Source: Clostridiales bacterium (lineage in GTDB: Bacteria > Bacillota > Peptococcia > Peptococcales > Peptococcaceae). From it: a DNA stretch of 5,687 nt. The position numbers and the translations under genes were made by a program. The notes below the pieces were generated by a model. The model searched no databases. It saw only the letters and a list, made by a program, of their open reading frames with translations, and had not been told where the DNA came from. Shown piece after piece: positions 1 through 4,790 of this stretch; positions within the stretch are counted from its first letter, which is position 1; each line of letters opens with the position of its first letter. The stretch lies in NCBI GenBank assembly GCA_003343815.1, contig QAKL01000137.1, positions 1 to 5,687 of the forward strand. Reading direction: 5' to 3'.

Positions 1-217
1 GGTGGAGAAATTGATGGGCGCTAAAGCGGCAAAAATGAGCGAGGACAGCTTAAAGGCCATTGATGCATTGCTTGGCGTGCGCAAAGAATATTTGGGCAAA
101 TTTTTGGATACAGTAAAGGCAAACTATGGTACGCCTGAAGCGTTTCTAACAAAAGCTATCGGGTTGACCGAGGACGAAATCAAAGCGTTTCAGGACAAAT
201 ATTTGGAAAGATTATAA
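1..217 (+). CDS. Tyrosine-protein phosphatase family protein, C-terminal fragment
   Basis: This is the last 71 codons of a gene that enters from outside the window; the reading frame begins at base 2 and is open to the edge. The visible part is entirely helical in character and matches the C-terminal region of the bacterial Y_phosphatase3-type tyrosine/serine phosphatases: an 'LLGVRKEYL' segment, then 'YGTPEAFL', then 'GLTEDEIKAF' and a final 'YLERL'. In that family the catalytic HCxxGKDRTG loop lies upstream of this tail, so it would be outside the window and the activity cannot be verified here. A GTG at base 2 could formally start the frame, but the fragment looks like a family tail and not a complete protein. 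It ends 3 bases before the first ATG, and 18 bases before the preferred start, of the next plus-strand gene, so the two are probably co-transcribed. The family assignment comes from remembered motif resemblance. Confidence 0.75.
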   Translation, partial: VEKLMGAKAAKMSEDSLKAIDALLGVRKEYLGKFLDTVKANYGTPEAFLTKAIGLTEDEIKAFQDKYLERL

Positions 218-222
218 TTTAT

Positions 223-226
223 GGAG
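223..226 (+). promoter_or_regulatory. Ribosome binding site deciding the PC4-family start
   Basis: GGAG lies 9 bases before the ATG at 236, a normal spacing. It falls inside the alternative coding start at 221, which has only a weaker GGAAAG about 10 bases upstream. This favours the shorter protein. Confidence 0.55.
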
Positions 227-235
227 ATGGTAACG

Positions 236-469
236 ATGCCGCGTGGCGGAGAGTTTAAGTTTGAAATCGTGCGTCATTTCGGAGTGGTTTCCGAAAGCAG
301 CCGTGGGTGGAATAAAGAACTGAATTTAGTCAGCTTTAACGATGCCCAGCCGAAATATGATATTCGTGATTGGGATCCCAATCATGAAAAAATGGGCAAA
401 GGAGTGACTTTGACCAAGGAAGAATTAGAAACTTTGCGCGATTTGATTGACAAAGTTTTAGCTGAGTAA
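236..469 (+). CDS. PC4/YdbC-family ssDNA-binding protein
   Basis: A small protein of 77 residues from the preferred start that resembles the bacterial PC4 (p15 transcriptional coactivator) family typified by Lactococcus YdbC, a dimeric single-stranded-DNA-binding fold. The hallmark stretch is clear: a beta-strand 'FKFEIVRHFGVVSES', then 'GWNKELNLVSFN', 'PKYDIRDWDP', and 'HEKMGKGVTLTKEEL' leading into a C-terminal helix. The aromatic and basic residues in this stretch are those expected to contact ssDNA. Three in-frame ATGs lie at 221, 227 and 236. I prefer 236 because a GGAG sits 9 bases upstream and because homologues I recall have only a few residues before the FKFEI strand; starting at 221 would give 82 residues. 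It follows the phosphatase-like gene closely and ends 19 bases before a strong terminator. The cellular role of bacterial PC4 proteins (transcription, replication or repair) is not settled, and the sequence does not decide it. Confidence 0.88.
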   Translation: MPRGGEFKFEIVRHFGVVSESSRGWNKELNLVSFNDAQPKYDIRDWDPNHEKMGKGVTLTKEELETLRDLIDKVLAE

Positions 470-488
470 GCTAAATAATTCAAAAAAG

Positions 489-523
489 AAAAAAACGAAT
501 TGCATGGTGCAATTCGTTTTTTT
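489..523. terminator. Bidirectional intrinsic terminator between convergent genes
   Basis: A perfect inverted repeat: nine base pairs (496-504 with 508-516, loop TGG at 505-507) extended by seven A residues on the left that pair with seven T residues on the right. Read rightwards it is a stem followed by a T run, ending the plus-strand PC4-family transcript 19 bases after its stop. Read leftwards it has the same form and lies 7 bases after the stop of the DUF1697 gene. The symmetry shows that one element can serve both converging transcripts. Confidence 0.93.
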
Positions 524-530
524 GTATGCG

Positions 531-1070
531 CTACAGGTTAACGATTTTTCTTAAAGTATTGGCGGTGCGGACAGTCAGCGTTTCTGTAATGCCGTTTTGG
601 GCTGTTTTTTTCCACCAGTTAGCTTTAGCGTATTTTTTACGGTCAAACGACCAAAAGATAACATTTTCGTAAATCAGGATTTGCTCCAGATCGGCAGTCG
701 GCGCGCCAATTTTTGCAGCGATATCGGTAGCGGCTATAGAAGAAAGGACGAAAATTAAATTGTCATAGATGGCCTGATCAGCCGTCCCCCACCAAGCGGG
801 GGCGTGGGCTAAGATGTCGGATAAATCCTGCTGCGAGATAATAAAAACGAGAATATCTAAACCGAAATGCTCAGCTATTAGAGACTTTATTTTCTGAGCA
901 AGGCTTTCTTCTGAGTTGATAGCTGTCGAGAAAATGATATTGCCGCTGTTGAGATAACTTTGCACATCTATGAAATCATTTTCATTGAGCACGGATTTTA
1001 ATTCTGCCATGGAAATTTTATTTTTGCCGTTGATATTAATGCCGCGCAGCAAAGCTATATAGCGATTCAT
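531..1070 (-). CDS. DUF1697 domain-containing protein
   Basis: A 179-residue protein with the features of the DUF1697 family, whose biochemical function is unknown to me. It opens with the diagnostic 'YIALLRGININGKNKISMAEL', continues with 'DVQSYLNSGNIIF' at about residues 36-48, and closes with the conserved 'WWKKTAQN' and 'LTVRTANTLRKI' segments. The length is typical of the family (about 175-185 residues). The frame is open for 20 further codons upstream, to an ATG at 1130, but that extension would overlap the predicted promoter and is unlike the family. The ATG at 1070 gives the usual N-terminus and has AAGGA 10 bases upstream. The gene is monocistronic, converges on the plus-strand genes, and is separated from the transporter operon by a terminator. 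There is no signal peptide or membrane segment, so it is probably cytoplasmic. Nothing links it to amino-acid transport beyond proximity. Confidence 0.92.
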   Translation of the reverse strand: MNRYIALLRGININGKNKISMAELKSVLNENDFIDVQSYLNSGNIIFSTAINSEESLAQKIKSLIAEHFGLDILVFIISQQDLSDILAHAPAWWGTADQAIYDNLIFVLSSIAATDIAAKIGAPTADLEQILIYENVIFWSFDRKKYAKANWWKKTAQNGITETLTVRTANTLRKIVNL

Positions 1071-1080
1071 AATGATCACG

Positions 1081-1085
1081 TCCTT
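1081..1085 (-). promoter_or_regulatory. Ribosome binding site of the DUF1697 gene
   Basis: Minus-strand AAGGA ends 10 bases before the ATG at 1070. It supports this start over the in-frame ATG at 1130, which has no comparable site. Confidence 0.6.
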
Positions 1086-1101
1086 GGAGAGATTTAAGAT
1101 T

Positions 1102-1130
1102 ATCATAGCACATTTTTCAGGGGAAAACAA
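1102..1130 (-). promoter_or_regulatory. Predicted sigma-70/SigA promoter of the DUF1697 gene
   Basis: On the minus strand a TTGTTT -35 box (1125-1130) is separated by exactly 17 bases from a TATGAT -10 box (1102-1107). The -10 box is preceded by TGC, which makes an extended TGn -10. The expected transcription start near 1094-1096 leaves a leader of about 25 bases before the ATG at 1070. The -35 box lies within the T-rich tail of the upstream operon's terminator. Confidence 0.7.
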
Positions 1131-1163
1131 TAAGAGACACAGCCGATTGTTGCTGTGTCTCTT
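1124..1163 (-). terminator. Intrinsic terminator of the LIV transporter operon
   Basis: A perfect 12-base-pair stem (1152-1163 with 1132-1143) closes an 8-base loop. On the minus strand it is followed by ATTGTTTT, an imperfect T tract. It begins 34 bases after the livF stop codon. On the plus strand the stem has no T run after it and no plus-strand gene precedes it, so it is read as the end of the minus-strand operon. Confidence 0.85.
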
Positions 1164-1197
1164 GCTTTGCGTAAATTTAGGGTTGATAAGGTAAATT

Positions 1198-1902
1198 TTA
1201 TTTGCTTTTGCCGAGGTAGGCTTCTTTCACGGACTCGTTTTGCAACAATTCCAAGCCGGTGCCTTTCATAGAAATAGTGCCTGTCTCCAGGACGTAGCCG
1301 TTATCGGCGACATGGAGAGCCATATTTGCGTTCTGTTCTACTAAAAGAATTGTCACGCCTTGTTTGTTTAATTCTTGGATTATGTCAAATATTCCTTTGA
1401 CGACTAACGGCGCCAGGCCCAAGGACGGCTCGTCAAGCATCAAAAGCTTAGGCTTAGCCATCATCGCGCGGCCGATAGCGAGCATCTGCTGCTCGCCGCC
1501 GGATAGCGTCCCGGCTAATTGCCAATGGCGCTCTTTTAAACGCGGAAAAAGGGTGTAAATCAGCTCGATATCATCGTTATACTTATCCTTGCGGGTGTAA
1601 GCGCCGACTTTTAAGTTTTCCAAAACGGTCATATCAGGGAAAACGTGGCGCCCCTCAGGGGAGAGGGTAATGCCGCGTTTGACGATATCTTCGGTGGATT
1701 TGCCGATTAATTCCTCACCGTCGAACATAATACTGCCGCTTTTGGGTTTAACGAGTCCTGCAATAGTGCGCAAAGTGGTGCTTTTACCGGCGCCGTTGGC
1801 TCCGATTAAGGTAACGATTTCGCCATCAGGGACATCGAAAGAAATGCTCTTGACAGCTTCAATACCGCCGTAGGAAACGACTAAATCTTTAATTTTAAGC
1901 AT
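1198..1902 (-). CDS. livF: Branched-chain amino-acid ABC transporter, ATP-binding protein LivF
   Basis: One of the two cytoplasmic ATPases powering the LIV/HAAT importer; 234 residues, a normal length. Seen in order: Walker A GANGAGKST (34-42), a Q-loop region reading 'SPEGR' with Glu83 in place of the usual Gln (characteristic of LivF), the signature LSGGEQQ (133-139), Walker B 'LLMLDE' (153-158, catalytic Glu158), and 'LLVEQN' with Gln190 at the H-loop position where most ABC proteins have His. The start is ATG 1902. A GTG three codons upstream lies inside the AGGAGG ribosome binding site, so it is not credible. The gene overlaps the end of livG by 8 bases (ATGCTTAA), indicating translational coupling. 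It is the last gene of the operon, followed by a terminator. Confidence 0.96.
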   Translation of the reverse strand: MLKIKDLVVSYGGIEAVKSISFDVPDGEIVTLIGANGAGKSTTLRTIAGLVKPKSGSIMFDGEELIGKSTEDIVKRGITLSPEGRHVFPDMTVLENLKVGAYTRKDKYNDDIELIYTLFPRLKERHWQLAGTLSGGEQQMLAIGRAMMAKPKLLMLDEPSLGLAPLVVKGIFDIIQELNKQGVTILLVEQNANMALHVADNGYVLETGTISMKGTGLELLQNESVKEAYLGKSK

Positions 1903-2680
1903 CGATGTCACCTCCTAAGTACGCTTCAATAACTTTCGGGTTATTTTGGATTTCCGCAGGTAAGCCGTTAGCGATGGTGACGCCGAAATCCAAAACGTAA
2001 ATGCGGTCGGAAATATCCATGACCAACTGCATATGGTGCTCGATTAGTAAAATCGTGAGCTGCATATCTTTATGGATTTGCTTGATAAACGCCGTCAAAT
2101 CCTCGGTTTCTTTGGGGTTCATGCCGGCTGCCGGTTCGTCAAGCAGCAATAACTGTGGATCAGTCGCTAAAGCGCGGGCGATTTCCAGACGTCTCTGCAA
2201 ACCGTAGGGGAGCGAGCCGGGCATGTCGTTTTGGTACTGCGAGAGACCTAAGAGATCTAAGAGCTCCAAAGCATGTTTGCGCATGGCGCGCTCTTCTTTG
2301 TAGTAAATTGGATAATTCAGCACCGCACTGAACCAGTTGGATTTCACGCTGGCGTGGCTCGCCAAAAGGACGTTGTCCAGAACGTTCATTTCTTTGAATA
2401 AACGGATGTTTTGGAAAGTACGGGCGATGCCCAAGTGCGAAATTTTGTCCGGGCGCATTCCGGTAATATCGTGCTCGGTGCCTTGTTTGTCGGTCAGATA
2501 AATTTTGCCTTCGGTGGGGGTGTAAACGCCGGTCATCATGTTAAAGGCGGTGGTTTTACCGGCGCCGTTCGGACCGATGACCGCGACGATTTCGCCTTGA
2601 TCGACATGGAGGTTTAAAGCATTTACAGCGGTGACGCCGCCGAAACGCATGGTTGCATTGTCAACTCGTAATATATTCAT
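1895..2680 (-). CDS. livG: Branched-chain amino-acid ABC transporter, ATP-binding protein LivG
   Basis: The second ATPase of the importer, 261 residues (E. coli LivG is about 255). Motifs in order: Walker A GPNGAGKTT (36-44), Q-loop Gln90 in 'ARTFQNIRLF', a degenerate signature 'LPYGLQRRLEIARAL' starting at 157, Walker B LLLLDE (177-182, catalytic Glu182) followed by the 'PAAGMNP' D-loop region, and H-loop His215 in 'LLIEHHM'. The family signature is usually LPYGQQRR; here Leu161 replaces the first Gln. The insertion at about 108-130, between the Q-loop and the signature, is usual for LivG. The ATG overlaps the livM stop by one base (TAATG). AAAGGAGG lies 12 bases upstream, slightly far but strong. 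It pairs with LivF below the LivH-LivM channel. Confidence 0.96.
   Translation of the reverse strand: MNILRVDNATMRFGGVTAVNALNLHVDQGEIVAVIGPNGAGKTTAFNMMTGVYTPTEGKIYLTDKQGTEHDITGMRPDKISHLGIARTFQNIRLFKEMNVLDNVLLASHASVKSNWFSAVLNYPIYYKEERAMRKHALELLDLLGLSQYQNDMPGSLPYGLQRRLEIARALATDPQLLLLDEPAAGMNPKETEDLTAFIKQIHKDMQLTILLIEHHMQLVMDISDRIYVLDFGVTIANGLPAEIQNNPKVIEAYLGGDIDA
1911..1916 (-). promoter_or_regulatory. Strong ribosome binding site of livF, inside livG
   Basis: Minus-strand AGGAGG, extended to AGGAGGTGA, lies 8 bases before the ATG at 1902. It decides the livF start and rules out the overlapping GTG at 1911. It is embedded in the last codons of livG. Confidence 0.85.
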
Positions 2681-3804
2681 TATTCTTTTGCGCCTCCTTT
2701 TTTGCGGGAGAATAAGGCTTTGAGGCGGCTCGGAATATTTTTAATCAGATCAAACAGTCCTTGCCAGGAAAATTCTTTGGAGCCAAAGATGCCGTTGCGG
2801 AAGAAAAGAATGATGATCATCAGGAAAACGGAGAAGACCAGCATACGCATACCGCTGATAGCCGGGACGTGGATGAAGAATAAATCGAATCCGTTGTCCA
2901 AGAAGCGCAAATATTCTTTGGCGATAGTGATGATAAATGCGGCGACGATCGTACCGGTGATGCTGCCCATACCGCCTAAAACGACGATTAACAAAATATC
3001 GTAAACTAAGATAAAGCGGAATTGCAGAGGATCGATAGCGCCGACGACGCTGGCTAATAAGCCGCCGCCGATACCTGCTAAAAAGCCGCCGATGATGAAC
3101 GATAGTAATTTATGCTTAAAGAGCGAAACACCCATAGCTTCGGCGGCGATATCATCATCGCGGATAGCTTTGAAAGCGCGACCGTAGCTGGTTTTCATTA
3201 AGCGCACCACGAAAATGACGACCAAAACGGCAGTGGCTAAAGTAAACCAGATATTGGCGTTGGAGGGGATACCTTTTAAACCTAAGGAACCGTTTGTTAC
3301 GCTTTGAGCGTTGGTAATCATAACGCGGATGATCTCTGAAAAGCCCAAAGTAGCGATCGCCAAATAGTCACCGCGCAAACGCAAGACAGGGAAGCCGATC
3401 AAAAACGAAACAAAAGCCGCAGCCAAGCCGCCTAATAATAAAGCGACGATAAACGGCAGTTGGACGTCAGCCAGCCAAGGAACGATCGGGGTAATGTAAA
3501 AGCAGGCGGCTTTTTGCGCCGGAGATAAGACCAAAAGCGCGGTGACATACGCGCCGATAGCCATAAAACCTGGCTGACCTAAAGAAAACTGGCCGGTAAA
3601 GCCGTTGATTAAGTTCATCGATAAGCCCAAGATGGTATACACAAAGCACAATCTGAGGATACGCACTTGGTAAGAGCCTGCGCCGGGAATCAAGCCGGCG
3701 TCCAGCATGTAGCAGAAAGCCACAAACAGTAAGGAGGCAATAATTGTCAAGATTATGTCCCGCTTACGATGTGAATTATTATTAATTGATTTCATACGGT
3801 ACAT
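2680..3804 (-). CDS. livM: Branched-chain amino-acid ABC transporter, permease LivM
   Basis: One of the two channel-forming membrane subunits, 374 residues. A short basic cytoplasmic N-terminus (His12-Arg15) precedes a first hydrophobic helix at about 17-34. The family hallmark 'LGLSMNLINGFTGQFSLG' starts at residue 60, 'LRLRGDYLAIATLGFSEI' at 141, and the EAA-like cytoplasmic loop 'GRAFKAIRDDDIAAEAMGV' spans 208-226 and should contact the ATPases. Further hydrophobic segments follow to about 335, then a basic tail of about 39 residues beginning 'RNGIFGSKEFSW'. The start is uncertain. ATG 3804 overlaps the livH stop as TGATG; GTG 3807 (GTGA overlap) and ATG 3795 are also in frame. None has a strong ribosome binding site (GAG is 8 bases before 3804), so translation is probably coupled to livH. 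Confidence 0.95.
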   Translation of the reverse strand: MYRMKSINNNSHRKRDIILTIIASLLFVAFCYMLDAGLIPGAGSYQVRILRLCFVYTILGLSMNLINGFTGQFSLGQPGFMAIGAYVTALLVLSPAQKAACFYITPIVPWLADVQLPFIVALLLGGLAAAFVSFLIGFPVLRLRGDYLAIATLGFSEIIRVMITNAQSVTNGSLGLKGIPSNANIWFTLATAVLVVIFVVRLMKTSYGRAFKAIRDDDIAAEAMGVSLFKHKLLSFIIGGFLAGIGGGLLASVVGAIDPLQFRFILVYDILLIVVLGGMGSITGTIVAAFIITIAKEYLRFLDNGFDLFFIHVPAISGMRMLVFSVFLMIIILFFRNGIFGSKEFSWQGLFDLIKNIPSRLKALFSRKKGGAKE

Positions 3805-4703
3805 CACACTTTCTCAGCAATTTTTTCGCCTAAAATACCGGTAGGCTTCCAGAGTAAAATTACAACCAATGCGATAAACGCAAAAGCGTCTTTATAACCG
3901 GTTAATCCCGGTAGGAAAAAGACGATTAAAATTTCCATCATACCGAGCAGCAGCGCGCCCACGATAGCACCTTTGATATTGCCGATACCGCCGATAACCG
4001 CGGCGATGAAGCATTTTAAACCGGGCATGGTGCCGACGTAGGCTTGGATCTGCGGGTATTTCAATCCCCACATGATAGCGCCGGTTGCCGCTAAAATCGA
4101 GCCGATAAAGAAAGTCATAGCAATGGTGCGGTTAATGTTGATACCCATTAATTTCGCAGCCTCTAAATCCTTGCTGGCAGCGCGCATGGCTAAGCCGGTT
4201 TTGGTATGATTGATTAAATACAAAAGCACAACAGCGATTACCGCTGTGATGATCGGCACCAAGATAGTTAATCTCTGCATACGGATGCTGCCGATCGTGA
4301 TAATATCCTGAAAAAGCGGGATGCTGGGGAAATTCTTTTGGATACCGGTAAATAACACGATAGCCAAGTTTTCCAATAAATATGATACGCCGATAGAGGA
4401 AATCATTAACGAGATACGCGGAGCCTCACGCAGGGGCTTGTAAGCACATCTTTCGATAATGACGCCTAAAAGACCGGTAGCTAAAATAACCAAAACTACC
4501 GCTATGTACCAAGGAAGATAGAATACGGAAATAGCATAAAAGGCAAAATACATACTCATCATAAAAATATCGCCGTGGGCGAAATTGATCAGTCGGAGAA
4601 TACCGTAAACCATTGTATAACCTATCGCAACCAAGGCGTAAAGGCTGCCTAAGGTCAGACCGTTGGCCAGTTGCTGCAAAAGTTCACTTATCGTGAAAGA
4701 CAT
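3804..4703 (-). CDS. livH: Branched-chain amino-acid ABC transporter, permease LivH
   Basis: The partner channel subunit of LivM, 299 residues and about the usual length. Visible family features are 'GLTLGSLYALVAIGYTMVYG' (15-34), 'LINFAHGDIFM' (38-48), 'ERCAYKPLREAP' (84-95) followed by 'LMISSIGVSYLLEN', and the EAA-like loop 'GLAMRAASKDLEAAKLMGI' (170-188), the expected docking site for an ATPase subunit. Hydrophobic segments before and after the loop give about eight membrane spans. The C-terminal 'LWKPTGILGEK' is typical. The ATG has GAGG 7 bases upstream, within GAGGTGAT, a good ribosome binding site. This fits with livH being the first gene after an 87-base gap and not coupled to its neighbour. 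It overlaps livM by the TGATG junction. The gap upstream holds a hairpin that probably reduces its transcription relative to the binding protein. Confidence 0.96.
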   Translation of the reverse strand: MSFTISELLQQLANGLTLGSLYALVAIGYTMVYGILRLINFAHGDIFMMSMYFAFYAISVFYLPWYIAVVLVILATGLLGVIIERCAYKPLREAPRISLMISSIGVSYLLENLAIVLFTGIQKNFPSIPLFQDIITIGSIRMQRLTILVPIITAVIAVVLLYLINHTKTGLAMRAASKDLEAAKLMGININRTIAMTFFIGSILAATGAIMWGLKYPQIQAYVGTMPGLKCFIAAVIGGIGNIKGAIVGALLLGMMEILIVFFLPGLTGYKDAFAFIALVVILLWKPTGILGEKIAEKV

Positions 4704-4710
4704 ATTATCA

Positions 4711-4718
4711 CCTCAAAA
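4711..4718 (-). promoter_or_regulatory. Ribosome binding site of livH
   Basis: Minus-strand GAGG (4711-4714), preceded by a T run and continuing as GAGGTGAT, lies 7 bases from the ATG at 4703. It gives livH independent initiation after the intercistronic hairpin. Confidence 0.7.
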
Positions 4719-4743
4719 AATTTACGCAAATGTGCTTTGGAGC

Positions 4744-4783
4744 AAATAAAGAAAAGAGCGAGCAGTCAGTGTGACCGCTCGCT
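4744..4783 (-). terminator. Intercistronic hairpin/attenuating terminator between the binding-protein gene and livH
   Basis: On the minus strand 4772-4783 pairs with 4757-4768 around a CAC loop (4769-4771). The stem has 12 pairs, one of them a G-U wobble formed by 4776 and 4764. It begins 7 bases after the stop of the binding-protein gene and is followed by CTTTTCTTTATTT, a T-rich but interrupted tract. Read on the plus strand the wobble becomes an A-C mismatch, so the hairpin is built for the minus-strand transcript. Partial termination here would give more binding protein than permease, a known pattern in ABC import operons; the efficiency is inferred. It could equally protect the upstream mRNA from 3' decay. 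Confidence 0.8.
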
Positions 4784-4790
4784 TGGAAAA

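Noticed and set aside
1071..1130. A 20-residue N-terminal extension of the DUF1697 protein from the ATG at 1130.
   Set aside because: It would overlap the predicted -35/-10 promoter, has no good ribosome binding site and does not resemble the family N-terminus, which begins cleanly at the ATG at 1070.
3467..3649. A 60-codon minus-strand open frame inside livM, and several plus-strand frames antisense to the transporter genes (for example 1364-1558, 2411-2617 and 2702-3004).
   Set aside because: They are out-of-frame shadows of well-supported genes, with no ribosome binding sites or family resemblance.
1166..4730. The 13-base string TTTGCGTAAATTT at 1166-1178 (plus) recurs inverted at 4718-4730, near the two ends of the livHMGF block.
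   Set aside because: One 13-base match between AT-rich intergenic stretches is close to what chance allows in a window this size. There is no target duplication, transposase or longer homology around it.
4704..4756. A possible promoter for livH after the intercistronic hairpin (TAAATT with ATTTGC or TTTGCT upstream, minus strand).
   Set aside because: The boxes match the consensus poorly and the best spacings do not coincide with the best hexamers.
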